Shown: in pieces, positions 27,101 to 36,996 of the stretch
Position numbering within the stretch: the first letter of the stretch is position 1
How the letters are laid out: each line of letters opens with the position of its first letter
Assembly: GCA_033675265.1 (NCBI GenBank)
Contig: JAUJYZ010001512.1
Location: forward strand, 248,001 to 312,000
Length of the DNA stretch: 64,000 nucleotides
Direction: 5' to 3'
Source of the DNA: Actinostola sp. cb2023
Taxonomy: Eukaryota > Cnidaria > Anthozoa > Actiniaria > Actinostolidae
Program-made: the position numbers and the translations under genes
The notes under the pieces: generated by a model
Told to the model about the DNA's origin: nothing
Seen by the model: only the letters and a program-made list of their open reading frames with translations
Database searches by the model: none

Positions 27101-30100
27101 GCTGACCTATGTACCTGATCGAGTTTGTTGGTCTTCGTCAAACCAATCCGGCCCATGCCATTGGCATGGAAGCAACTACTGAATCAAATTATACGATCCA
27201 TCCTGATGTACTTTTATCTTCTACAAGTGTGCTATGAGGCTTCGACATCTTTCCTGATATCTGGCCAGTAACATTGTATATAATATACACCAAACACAAT
27301 TCTCTATTTCATTGAATCCATATTTGTATTAATTACTGCATATCAGTAGAGTACAAACTATTAAAAGCGTGCAACATATGATAAATAGTGCAAAGTATTG
27401 CATGCTTTTAGTGCTTGTACATGTCTATAGCTGTCTGTCTATGACCAGATTATTATAGTGTTAGTATTTGTATTTTAAAAGCAACACCATACACCATTTA
27501 TTGGTGTATATAGAAACTCGGGTGGGAATGAGAATAAATAGAGACATGGAAGGGGACAATGTGACCGGGACAGGAATGAGAATCAATGGAGATGTGGGAT
27601 GGGAACAATGGGGACAAGGGTGGAAATGAGAATCAGTAGAGATATGGGAGGGGGAGGGGATTTTAGTGGGTATAGATAGGTGTCTCTAATTAGTTTCTTG
27701 TAAGTTAGAACACATGACACTACGTAATAAAGTTATTATTATTATTATACTGCATTTTATTATTTTATTTTACCACAAATGTGCCTTGCTGACAAGGGAC
27801 AGCCACATGTATGCATTGAAAGCTACATGTACGGCAGTGCACAACTCGCAGCACTACACTTTCTACCAGAAACGACTAGTTTAATTTATTTTTTAATTGA
27901 AAATAATTCAAATAATTTTCATGTTTTCATACTAGTATTAAAATAATGTTAGTTATTTCACTATTATTATATATATAAAGGACAGAAAGATGCGCAGTCA
28001 GAAAAGGAAGAAAAACAGAACAGATAGATAGACATCCGGCGTGAACACTGGCCTTTTAAAGGGTTGTAATTTCTAGAATATAGGAATATATTTAAAAACA
28101 AATTTTATTTTCATTTTTATTGTCGTAAGTTTCGCCGTTTCCAACCCGCCAATTAGTCAAAATGTAATGCGTCTTTTAAATAATAAATATCCCTTGTCTT
28201 TTAGATAAATATTATTTACGTTTTCTCTCAATCGAGTCTCGACAGCATCTACCATTAACCAATAAATGAGCGTAAATTCGTTTTATTTTCTTACGATGCA
28301 CCTGTATGTTCACCGAGCATGCGCGATATACAGAACAAGATAATTATCAAAATGCAGCGCAATTATTTGCCTCTAAGTTTCGACGACAGTACGTTTAATT
28401 CTTAAAATCGGCCCATTTTTAAAAGATTATGTTATAGACTAGAGAGGTCGAGTGTACAGTATTAATTATCAGTGTTAGAACGACTGAGGAAAATTAATTC
28501 CACTGTACATCAACTTTGTCTCATGTTTACATATTTGATCAGCTAGAGCTAGCCCTTCGATCCTCCCCCGTTTGTGGTTGCTCGTCACCAGATAACTTCG
28601 TTACATGTCGCAAAAAAGAAACCAAATTTTTCTGGCTTCTAAGTACCAGCTGATTTAGAGATTAAGTTTACCATCAAAATAGTAGAAAAACCATTGGAGA
28701 TTCTAAGTACCACATTTAGACAACTCAGCCAGTTATTATGCGACTCAATTTTACGTGTTCGTGTAGTAAACTGGTATTCTATTGCATAAATAACATATAT
28801 ATACGCTCAAGCGCGCGAAACTTCCCTCGGTCGCTGACACCAAAAAAATGTGATCAAATTAAGACATAAACCGAAACAAAACCGAAACATATCTCACCTG
28901 AATTCAACCTCAATGAATTGCATTTGTATTTAGGAATTTCGACCGGAAAGATCTTCGGTTGTTATGCTGTGTTAATTTGGAAAAGGCAATGAATTCATAG
29001 CGATAACACATATTCTTAATACCGAAAATGGTCTAAAGGCCATTGAGATGAACCAATGAGCGAGCACTTGTGCCCATATGCTAATATCACTGCGCCAACT
29101 TGATGAATTATCAACAGAAAAAAAAACGTCGGACTCTGTGTGATTAGATATTTTAGCGTTGGTTGTTGTTATCGTCATAAACTAAAATCCTGTCAGTATT
29201 CTCATGTCAAAAAGAAATTCTGCATCGCCTTTTTTCGCATAGATTTTTAAATACAAAAAGTCTAAAGCCGCTGATTTTATGCCTAAGGATGTCCAAAATT
29301 GTCATGAATATAAGTTCGCATGTTATGGGGCCACAGGCTTAGTCTATTAATCATCACTAAGTTAATGGCAACTAAAATGACCGAAATCACACTCTATCGT
29401 CAGCATGTGTTCGGTCGAGACACCAAATTCTTTCCAAATAATATTAGCAACATGGATGATTAATTCTGGGAGTTTTGTGATGCCATTGATTTAGCTAGGT
29501 AACGCTAGCTATATGATTTTCTAGACTGAATTAAGTCTACCGTTCGCACACAATGTAATGTAGACACAGTTTGAACAACTTGGAACCTAGGTTACAGTAC
29601 CAAGCAAGTTCAACCACCTCCTTGGTAATTTCGTAACTCATGAGTGCGCAGCTTTAGAACCAATTCAACAATTAAATTGTTTACAGTCTTTCAATTTTCT
29701 TACAATGTTAGAGCTATAAGCCCATCAGCTCTGACGTTGAACATGAACGAAAGCACGCGATTTAATAGCAAACTGGCAAAATAGCATTCCGTGGCTCAGT
29801 CCCTGGTCATCAACCCACGACAAGGTTAACTGCTGTGATTTTCAACCGGTATTTCCACAGGTTTTAGATCCTCAATCGTCGAACTTCGAAATCTTTCAGT
29901 GACAAGTTTTAGTCAGTCCTAAATGATATGCGCGGTTTATCAGTTTATAAGTACATTTAAAGCGACTTAATCTTCATGAAACAATAAGAACTGCAATTAA
30001 GTAATTCAGGAGGGTACTTGCTTAGCACAATGTGTAATAACACAGTTGGAATTGTAAACAATAATACGCCAGGAATCACAAGAGATGTACTAGATAAACT

Positions 30101-30753
30101 CCCTTCATTATTCTGGTTATATATTGGTACTCAGTGATCCAACTAGTACACTATTAACATCAACGTAATAACCGCAACAATTCCAAAAACTATCTGTAAT
30201 GATTTCACTATCATTTATTGAAGTCAAGTATTACCTTTTTCTCTCGTATCCTTGTTGGTACTGACTTATCTTCAAGTCGCATGCGATAATTGCTTGTTCG
30301 CTGACTAAGCAGTGCCCTTCCAACTTTCCTTTTTCCCGGTTCGCAAGGTTTGCCGATCGACGAATCGCTGTTGGATCGTTTGAATTCAGTGAGAGGAGTC
30401 AATGAAAGTTCAGAGAAATCTGGCAATGTCTCGCGTCTTTTTAAAGTTCTTCGGCTTTGAGGAGACGTTGATGAAGCGATCGGCTGAGACAGCTCGAACA
30501 AAGGTTTCTCGATGCTACCAGTCATCCAAGCAGGTCTAGCATCTCTATTACAAGGTTTCTTTGGATATTTAGTGTTGTCAGAACTGTTTGTTATGTAGCG
30601 AGGTGTATTACTGTGAACACTGCGAGCTGTGTCATCTTTTCTGCTGCTGTATTCCGATGGAGGCAGCGTGGATGACAGTCTGCGCGGTTTGGTTGTATTC
30701 CATGGTTGATTAACAACTTTACCAGTTTGTCGATAAGTAGAAGATATTGGCAT
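8874..30753 (-). CDS. MTUS1-like: CAP-Gly domain protein with MTUS1/2-type coiled coil (complete, 12 exons)
   Basis: Exons 30753-30235, 25505-23219, 20188-19623, 16206-16119, 15885-15727, 13328-13273, 12168-12063, 11964-11891, 11743-11645, 9835-9716, 9443-9346 and 9102-8874 have GT-AG introns, agree in phase at every junction and total 4401 bases (1466 aa). Residues about 198-268 form a CAP-Gly domain with the GKNDG groove motif at 238-242, which binds EEY/F tails of tubulin or EB proteins. A basic Ser/Lys/Pro-rich stretch (about 720-1000) follows, with SKLP (848-851) and SRLP (982-985), candidate EB1-binding SxIP-type motifs. Residues about 1060-1430 are heptad-rich coiled coil; the end, with RQLSVEHEQL and KRLSLENEELQWKL, matches the MTUS1/MTUS2 tail. 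MTUS proteins stabilise microtubules or track plus ends with EB1. Vertebrate MTUS proteins lack CAP-Gly as far as I know, so the architecture is unusual. Role here is inferred. Confidence 0.85.
9346..13328 (-). CDS. MTUS1-like: Exons 6-11, coiled-coil block
   Basis: Six short exons (13328-13273, 12168-12063, 11964-11891, 11743-11645, 9835-9716, 9443-9346) encode residues about 1207-1391, almost all charged heptads, including LDMKNEENKHLKKEK which resembles the LEMKNEKLHQQ region of MTUS1. Exon 9 starts at TCTAAAATG after a TTTAG acceptor; this choice keeps phase 0 on both sides. Introns 6 and 9 in this block carry large tandem arrays. Confidence 0.8.
9552..9606. mobile_element. Solo end of a GCGCGCGTC-TTTTT-GATGGG element
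   Basis: ACGCGCGCGTC, a T run, GATGGGTTTCCTGTGG: the same terminal sequence as the element at 13449-13601, followed by GCGCGCGC. It lies in intron 10 of the MTUS-like gene. Probably a short or deleted copy. Confidence 0.6.
10050..10599. mobile_element. 550-bp MITE with TTAA target duplication
   Basis: Ends AGGGGGACTCTGACGAAAAT and its inverse, inverted repeats of about 34 bases with one mismatch, flanked on both sides by TTAA (10046-10049 and 10600-10603). Inner segments (GAGTAGATGACGTCACTGAC and its counterpart) are also inverted, so the element is nearly palindromic. TTAA duplication is the mark of piggyBac-type transposition. It interrupts a CGCTTAATAG unit related to the adjacent 18-bp array. 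Confidence 0.85.
10649..11488. repeat. 18-bp tandem array, about 46 copies
   Basis: Unit GTGACCGCTTAATAGAGG, with variants (CCGATTAAT, CAGCTTAAT, AGATGG). Because 18 is a multiple of three the array stays open as a (LIEGDR)n frame, which is not a gene: it lies in intron 9 of the MTUS-like gene. Diverged units also flank the nested TTAA element upstream. Confidence 0.95.
12181..13255. repeat. TCATCA / CGATATCG compound satellite
   Basis: TCATCATC runs of variable length punctuated by the palindrome CGATATCG at intervals of 12-18 bases, over about 1.07 kb. It fills intron 6 of the MTUS-like gene, starting about a dozen bases from the exon 7 acceptor. Long open frames on both strands (Ser/His/Ile or Met-rich) are artefacts of the three-base period. 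Confidence 0.95.
13449..13601. mobile_element. MITE with CGCGCGTCTTTTTGATGGGC ends
   Basis: Left end CGCGCGTCTTTTTGATGGGC-TTCCTGTGG; right end CCACAGGAAGCCCATC-TAAAAAAGACGCACG, its inverse. A third, internal CCACAGGAAGCCC lies near 13529. It sits in intron 5 of the MTUS-like gene next to the 32-bp array. Confidence 0.75.
13628..15725. repeat. 32-bp minisatellite, about 65 copies
   Basis: Unit made of ACTAGTTATTGCC, TGTGGTAGTGTCAG and TGTTT. Copies are almost identical with occasional G-to-A changes and a few short deletions (near 14440, 14930, 14975). There are no unique spacers between units. It fills nearly all of intron 5 and its last unit overlaps the splice donor after 15727. Confidence 0.97.
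15727..20188 (-). CDS. MTUS1-like: Exons 3-5, SxLP motif and start of the coiled coil
   Basis: Exon 3 (20188-19623) begins Pro/Ser/Thr-rich with HSRLPRK at 981-987, passes an acidic stretch around residues 1000-1045, and turns into coiled coil (KYLQLERLLHGMKKDCHDLEL). Exons 4 (16206-16119) and 5 (15885-15727) continue it. The exon 5 donor GTACTGACAC lies in the last unit of the 32-bp minisatellite. Confidence 0.8.
16325..19500. repeat. 40-bp minisatellite, about 78 copies, with higher-order periodicity
   Basis: Unit made of CTTGATGTACCTCACACGCC followed by AACCTGTCCCCTCCCTCCCC. Diagnostic variants recur together: GACGTACC at 17625 and 18603, and AACCAGTTCC at 17683 and 18661, both 978 bases apart, so blocks of about 24 units were duplicated. 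The right end decays into CTTCAAACACAACTCG units. It fills intron 3 of the MTUS-like gene. Confidence 0.95.
20306..20659. mobile_element. TA-flanked MITE with CCGTAAATCT ends
   Basis: Left end CCGTAAATCTTCTATTAAG, right end inverse with AATAGATTTACGG, flanked by TA on both sides. Subterminal copies of AATAAGCGCCCCCCTCT are repeated at both ends. Non-autonomous, Tc1/mariner-like by target site. Located in intron 2 of the MTUS-like gene. Confidence 0.8.
22832..22995. mobile_element. Foldback element with GGTAATCATACG ends
   Basis: GGTAATCATACGGTTTCGAG and TTCAATTTGGAAATAATTTG at the left recur inverted at the right (CAAATTATTCCAAATTGAA, CGTATGATTACC). The centre contains CACGAGCCGTAGGGCGAGTG. 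Intron 2 of the MTUS-like gene. Confidence 0.75.
22996..23105. repeat. Second, smaller inverted pair next to the foldback
   Basis: AATAATATTCATGAA at about 23001 is matched by TTCATGAATATTATT ending at about 23105. It abuts the previous foldback and may be part of the same composite element. Confidence 0.6.
23219..25505 (-). CDS. MTUS1-like: Exon 2, CAP-Gly domain and long disordered region
   Basis: A single 2287-base exon, residues 174-935. The CAP-Gly domain is near its start: GQRIVCVLNKH, then a Gly-Trp-rich core (GQWCGIVLDEP), GKNDG and YFSCSQNYGIFV. The rest is low-complexity, rich in Ser, Thr and later Lys/Pro; the last 200 residues are strongly basic, fitting microtubule-surface binding. 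The acceptor is TACTTGCAG and the donor CAG/GTTAGT. Confidence 0.9.
25506..30234 (-). other. Intron 1 of the MTUS-like gene, mostly unique
   Basis: 4.7 kb without a supported exon. It holds a possible alternative first exon (26479), a degenerate GGGAATGAGAATCAxTxGAGA repeat at about 27508-27660, a short ATT tail at about 27735-27755 after AATAAAGTT, and a CGAGCGTAGCGAGCAGCG stretch at about 26655. The rest shows nothing recognisable. Confidence 0.5.
26479..26600 (-). promoter_or_regulatory. MTUS1-like: Possible alternative promoter and first exon
   Basis: On the minus strand GACAAATG is followed by the strong donor GTGAGTAT, so an exon ending at 26479 would supply ATG in phase 0 directly onto the CAP-Gly exon (Val174). 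A CTGATTGGT box (CCAAT in inverse) lies about 110 bases upstream. Tentative; the exon's 5' end is unknown. Confidence 0.3.
30235..30753 (-). CDS. MTUS1-like: Exon 1, N-terminal region
   Basis: Residues 1-173, from ATG at 30753 to the donor AAAAAG/GTAATA. Composition is Ser/Arg/Thr-rich with no recognised domain; LKRRETLPDFSELSLTPL is a likely phospho-rich segment. The phase-0 junction fits the CAP-Gly exon. An upstream 5' untranslated exon cannot be excluded. Confidence 0.75.
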
Positions 30754-32689
30754 CTTGGCTAATGTCTTAACTTGACGCGAGGTTTTGGTTAATTGTCAAA
30801 CCTTCACGTTTGAAAGTGTCTTCTACAAACCTTGATTGTACGTCACTTAATGACAGCTATTTACTCCATTAGATGCTCAAGAAGTTGTGCAATTTGCAAG
30901 ATGCGAAATAAAAACAATTGAGTCAAACTTGCGAACAAGTTGTCCAGATTTTTGAAGAAATTGCCAACTGATCACTCGGTAAAATGCGGAGTAATTTTAT
31001 AGTCACAATTCTACATTGAACGCCGTGTTCCCGCAAATGATCAGATGCCTTGTGTGTACAGCTCGCAATATATCGTCTGAGGACTCGACCACACAAGCTA
31101 TTACCATGCACTTAATGCTATTTCGATTCCAAACAAGACAACATCTACTTTTGTGCCCAAACGGCAACGACATCCAGTGTTCTTGTACTTTTCTCATAGG
31201 TGGAATTCCTTCTCAGCCTCTTCGATCGTCTTGGCATCGCTTGCAGATAAAATAGATGGATTTGTTTGACCACTATACCACCGGTGAACCGAGAAGTTTA
31301 TCGGATTTAAAATTTCTCTCAAAAACATAAACTAAAAGCTTGGGCGGAAATCCAGTTTGGATGCCATTTATCTAATTGAATTTCTGTCCATCGCGAAGCA
31401 TGACATTTCTCCCGTTAGCACTGTAGTGGCTTCTTACTAAGCTAGTAAGTCAAGATTCTTTGATGGCAAATATTGTTTCGTGTGTCTAATTTCTATTTAC
31501 ATATATACGACTGAATAAATTATTAGTTTATCAGCAGGCAGCGAAAAGGGACGTCCTGGCTGTCACTCTTTCATTTGACCAAAGAGTGGCGTCTCTAAAT
31601 AGCATCACACAGTTGTGAAGAATCAGCCTTTGCAATAATTTTATTTTACTGTCAAGTCAGACAAAGAACCAAAAGGCTCCCCGCAGAACGCAGTTTTGCA
31701 AACATTGCACGGATGAACACCCATGGTAGTGAAGGAGAAAATGACAGAGTATTCTAGAAGGAAGTCATGTGCTGCTTCGGCGAAAACGAAAAACCGCCAG
31801 AAGGAACGAATCTGATCCATGACTTATAATCCATCACTTCCCTTCCATGCAAATGATGCTACTTACTCGGCTCCACCAAGCTACACGTGACCGTGAACCG
31901 AAAGCTGCTTACAGTTTGGATGATAGTTTTAATCGTACGAGAAAAAGGAGAGAAAGAATAGATGGAGTGAAAACACAGAAAGAAAATGGAAAGAGCAATG
32001 GAAAGGAGTAAGGAACAAACACCTCGGTAGTGTTGCATCGTAAAGGGTGCACGTTCCCCAAAGGAAATTATCGGGACTGAAGATTCACTAGATACGAAGT
32101 TGATCGAAACGTTTTCAAAAAACTTTATGTTAATCAAAATGAACGCCGAGATGAGGCTTTCCTTATGAGTTTCCTCCTCTGTTTAAGTTGGTTTCGATAT
32201 CTATAAAGTACTATAAGGTCGTATGTCACTAACCTCTCGTTGGTGAGACCTTGCAAACGCCCGTATCTTCAAATAACCTTCCATTGACTTGACTAGATTG
32301 GAATTTGATCGTAAATGAACGATACACCAGCCGGCCTTTCCGGCTACAAATCTTCCTATTCACCAATGCGTTGTATGGTAGCTAGGCAAACTCGTATAAA
32401 ATAGCTGTATCGAACTGTTTCCCACTCGTGACCATGCACTCCAAAATATGATATCATTTGTTACTTTGTGTTGACATCAAAGTGTATTACTCAGTCTCAT
32501 GAGCCACCAGCTTGTTGCCTTGGTCCACCTGCTAACAGATCACACAGTCAGTTGAGTTTTTAATGTATTCAAATGGTACCTACATTAACGATTCTTGTAA
32601 CTTAAAACCGGCACCAGTTAATTGTCCAATGAGTAAGTGGTAAACCAGGTACCGGGTACTAGTACATGAGAGTGAATCAGACCGACTGA
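30754..32689. other. Upstream side of the MTUS-like gene, no gene seen
   Basis: Presumed promoter side of the minus-strand gene. No strong TATA or CpG-dense block stands out, and short open frames here have no family resemblance. Confidence 0.4.
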
Positions 32690-32765
32690 TTAATAATAAT
32701 AATAATAATAATAACTTTATTTATATAGCGCTTTTACATGGACAACTTACAAAGCCGCACTTTAC
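32690..32765. repeat. (AAT)n followed by ACTTTATTTATATAGCGC
   Basis: An AAT run joined to AACTTTATTTATATAGCGC. This junction is one I recall as a common dispersed repeat end in marine animals, probably a retroposon end in inverse orientation. Shown here only as a single copy. Confidence 0.4.
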
Positions 32766-32917
32766 AACTGATACAACTAAAATAAACGTAATTATAATCC
32801 AAAAAAAAATATATATAAATATATAAATAAAAAACTTGAATATGAGAAATGGTAGGCCAACGACGAGCTTCCAGTAGAAGGATTCCAGAAGGAATTCACA
32901 GTCTGCTCTCCATATAA

Positions 32918-33544
32918 ATAGATTAAATGTAGCGAAGAAGAAGAGACGCAGGCAACCTCTGACTGTTCCAAATAATGTATTAACGTTTCGGCAATTCAGC
33001 CTTCTTCAGAAAAAAATATATAATAATGAATATGTACAGGATAAAATTGATAAAAATGTAAAGATTACCTACTGTGTTACAAGTATATATACGCTAAGGA
33101 AAACAAAGGATGATGTAACCAATCACCAGGGGAAAATGCCCAAAGGAAACCTAAAGGGACCAAGTTACATCATCCTTTGTCAAACCAACAATAATAAACG
33201 AGAAATATACGTGCGCATGCATGAATAGAAATCTAGATGAATAGTAGTAATGAGACCCTATGCCTGAAAATGAATTCTACGCTTAGACTTAAATTCCTGC
33301 CTTTTGTTGAGGCCTTCTGGGCGTAAAGTACGAAGCTGCGTTGCCCAGTAAGCTTCCTTTCCTTAGCGTATATATACTTGTAACACAGTAGATAATCTTT
33401 ACATTTTTATCAATTTTATCCTGTACATATTCATTATTATATATTTTTTTCTGAAGAAGGCTGAATTGCCGAAACGTTAATACATTATTTGGAACAGTCA
33501 GAGGTTGCCTGCGTCTCTTCTTCTTCGCTACATTTAATCTATAA
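32918..33544. mobile_element. Penelope-type inverted terminal repeat pair
   Basis: Two arms of about 185 bases (32918-33102 and 33358-33544) are near-identical inverted copies. Each contains CTGAAGAAGGC, TGAATT, GCCGAAACGTTAAT, a hammerhead-like core of the sort described in Penelope-like element repeats. The 255-base centre has a nested inverted pair (AAAGGATGATGTAAC / GTTACATCATCCTTT). No GIY-YIG or reverse-transcriptase frame is present, so it is at most a deleted or non-autonomous copy. Confidence 0.6.
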
Positions 33545-33769
33545 ATCTATAAATATATATAAATATATATTGATACTAATAGTCATCAGTGACTAATCGA
33601 AGGAACACACAACGATTCAACTACTCTCATGAGCTACAGTCGTATACTGATCTGGCAGGTGGGGAAATTGAACCCCCAAACACGGAACACTCACCTGAAA
33701 GGTTGTCTAGCTTTAAACCGAAGCTTGAAAATACTGTCTACACAGTGCATGGTGATGTTGGTTGTAGTG

Positions 33770-33845
33770 CTGGCGGATGATGATGATGATGACGGTGATG
33801 ATGATATGGTGATGATGATGATGACGGTGGTGGTGGCGATGGTGG

Positions 33846-33876
<31 letters not shown>

Positions 33877-35058
33877 AATGGTGATGGTGATGATGATGAT
33901 GATGATGATGATGTTGGTGATGATGATGACGAGTACGATGTTGGTGATCGATGGTTAACGTTGGTGTCTTGGTGATGATGAAGATCTTTGAGATGGTGCG
34001 TGATGATGACGATGACGGTAGTGGTGGTGATGTTGGTGATGATGATGATATTGGTGATGGACTGATTGTGATGATTATGATGATGATATTGGTGATGGAC
34101 TGATTGTGATGATGATGATGATGATATTGGTGATGGACTGATTGTGATGTTGGTGATGATCATGATATTGGTGATGGACTGATGGTGATGTTGGTGATGA
34201 TGATGATATTGGTGATGGACTGATTGTGATGATGATGATGATGATATTGGTGATGGACTGATTGTGATGTTGGTGATGATCATGATATTGGTGATGGACT
34301 GATGGTGATGTTGGTGATGATGATATTGGTGATGGACTGATGGTGATGTTGGTGATGATGATGATATTGGTGATGGACTGATGGTGATGATGATGATATT
34401 GGTGATGGACTGATGGTGATGATGATGATGATGATATTGGTGATGGACTAATGGTGATGATGATGATGATGATATTGGTGATGGACTGATGGTGATGTTG
34501 GTGATGATGATGATATTGGTGATGGACTGATGGTGATGTTGGTGATGATGATGATATTGGTGATGGACTGATGGTGATGTTGGTGATGATGATATTGGTG
34601 ATGGACTGATGGTGATGTTGGTGATGATGATATTGGTGATGGACTGATGGTGATGTTGGTGATGATGATGATGATTGGTGATGGACTGATGATGGTGATG
34701 ATGATGATGATGATGATATTGGTGATGGACTGATGGTGATGTTGGTGATGATGATGATATTGGTGATGGACTGATGGTGATGTTGGTGATGATGATGATA
34801 TTGGTGATGGACTGATGGTGATGATTATGATGATGATGATATTGGTGATGGACTGATTGTGATGATGATGATGATGATATTGGTGATGGACTGATTGTGA
34901 TGTTGGTGATGATCATGATATTGGTGATGGACTGATGGTGATGTTGTGATGATGATGATATTGGTGATGGACTGATGGACTGATGGTGATGTTGGTGATG
35001 ATGATGATATTGGTGATGGACTGATGGTGATGATGATGATATTGGTGATGACTGATGG

Positions 35059-35089
<31 letters not shown>

Positions 35090-36130
35090 CTGATGGACTA
35101 ATGGTGATGATGATGATGATGATATTGGTGATGGACTGATGGTGATGTTGGTGATGATGATGATATTGGTGATGGACTGATGGTGATGTTGGTGGTGATG
35201 ATGATATTGGTGATGGACTGATGGTGATGTTGGTGATGATGATATTGGTGATGGACTGATGGTGATGTTGGTGATGATGATATTGGTGATGGACTGATGG
35301 TGATGTTGGTGATGATGATGATATTGGTGATGGACTGATGGTGATGTTGGTGATGATGATATTGGTGATGGACTGATGGTGATGTTGGTGATGATGATAT
35401 TGGTGATGGACTGATGGTGATGTTGGTGATGATGATATTGGTGATGGACTGATGGTGATGATGATGATGATGATGATATTGGTGATGGACTAATGGTGAT
35501 GATGATGATGATGATGATGGATTGGTGATGGACTGATGGTGATGATGATGATGATGATATTGGTGATGGACTGATGGTGATGATCATGATATTGGTGATG
35601 GACTGATGGTGATGATGATGATGATGATGATATTGGTGATGGACTAATGGTGATGATGATGATGATGATATTGGTGATGGACTGATGGTGATGATCATGA
35701 TATTGGTGATGGACTGATGGTGATGATGATGATGATGATATTGGTGATGGACTGATGGTGATGATGATGATGATGATGATATTGGTGATGGACTAATGGT
35801 GATGATGATGATGATGATATTGGTGATGGACTGATGGTGATGATGATGATGATGATGATATTGGTGATGGACTGATGGTGATGTTGATGATGATGATATT
35901 GGTGATGGACTGATGGTGATGTTGGTGATGATGATGATATTGGTGATGGACTGATGGTGATGTTGGTGATCAGTGATGATCTTGTTGATGGTGATGTTGG
36001 TTGTAATACTGGTGATGATGATATGATGATCTGATGATGACGGTGGTGATGATGACGATGCGATCAGCGATCAGCGATGATGTTGGTGATGGTGATGTTT
36101 GTTGTAGTGCTGCTGCTGACGATGATGATG
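33770..36130. repeat. GAT-rich minisatellite with GGACTGATGG units
   Basis: About 2.3 kb of units about 36-39 bases long, of the type GGACTGATGGTGATGTTGG followed by TGATGATGATATTGGTGAT, with variable GAT runs. The edges decay into plain GATGATGG. The long His/Ser/Ile frames on the minus strand are artefacts of the near-three-base period. Confidence 0.95.
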
Positions 36131-36246
36131 GTTGCGGCGGTGCTGCAGCTACAACCCAATAAATGCGTCTTTGGGTTCTCAAAACATGCGCCAATGTGAC
36201 TCCCTGGTGAGACCATTCAGTTCTGACGGGCATTACACAGGGAATG

Positions 36247-36387
36247 TATAACATGAAAAACCAAAACACGTATATAGGTAATAAAATATTTGATTTGTGC
36301 GATATTTCGACTAGCCAAACTAGTCTTCATCAGATACAAAGATAGTTTATTTTATTACCTACGTTGTTTTGGTTTTTCATTGTATAC
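36247..36387 (-). ncRNA. Candidate type I hammerhead ribozyme in a hairpin
   Basis: On the minus strand: CTGATGA (36333-36327), an A, stem II GACTAG/CTAGTC with loop TTTGG, GAAA (36308-36305), then TATC with predicted cleavage after 36301. Flanking TTTGTAT and GCACAAA pair as stem I with one mismatch, and longer arms (GGTAATAAAATA/TATTTTATTACC, then AAAACCAAAACA and its inverse) close the hairpin. This matches the minimal hammerheads known from Penelope-like elements, with a very short stem III. The extra A between core and stem II is off consensus, so activity is uncertain. Confidence 0.5.
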
Positions 36388-36478
36388 ATTTACTTCTACT
36401 TTGACCAAAGATCATCACTGATCCGACGTAAACAAGGCAGGAATGCTGTACATGGTCGTTTGCTTTCGTTTTACAATT

Positions 36479-36668
36479 ACACAGGGAGCCCAATAGTCAC
36501 AACATTATAGTCAATTTTGGATATCAATAATCATAGAATCATTTAATTATCGGGTCCTTTGTTATTCTATTTAGGGCGCAGCAGTTGAAAATGTTTGGCA
36601 AGAAATTAATTCGTCAGGCTTTGGATTTTAGGTAAGGTTTGATGGTAATGCACAGGGAGCCCAATATA
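36479..36668. repeat. Two direct copies of a CACAGGGAGCCCAATA element end
   Basis: ACACAGGGAGCCCAATAGTCA at about 36479 (shown in part) and GCACAGGGAGCCCAATATAG at about 36652 share the start seen at the foldback 8621-8862; ACACAGGGAACCC occurs again at about 56464. They look like repeated ends of one element family. Confidence 0.5.
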
Positions 36669-36996
36669 GTCAATATTTTCACTTCATCTTTTGATGTCAA
36701 TGTTCGTGGGAAATCGCATTATCCTATTCATTAGCTCAAAGTATATTCAGAAAGAACAACAGATATAGAAATTTGGTGGACTATAAATCAATAAGTGAGG
36801 CTTTGGATTTACTCACACATAGTCATGCCGGTCATTATTAGTGATGATGATGATGAATTAGTGGTAGTGCATTATATGATGTATACTAGTGTTGTCGACG
36901 CTGCTGCTGCTGCTGATGATGATGAAGAAGAAGATGCTGTTGATGATAATGAATTGGATGATGATGCTGATTCTGATGATGATGCTGATGCTGACG

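Noticed and set aside
33738..35698. Long His/Ser/Ile-rich minus-strand frames, resembling metal-binding proteins
   Set aside because: They are the GAT-rich minisatellite; similar frames occur on several strands and phases at once.
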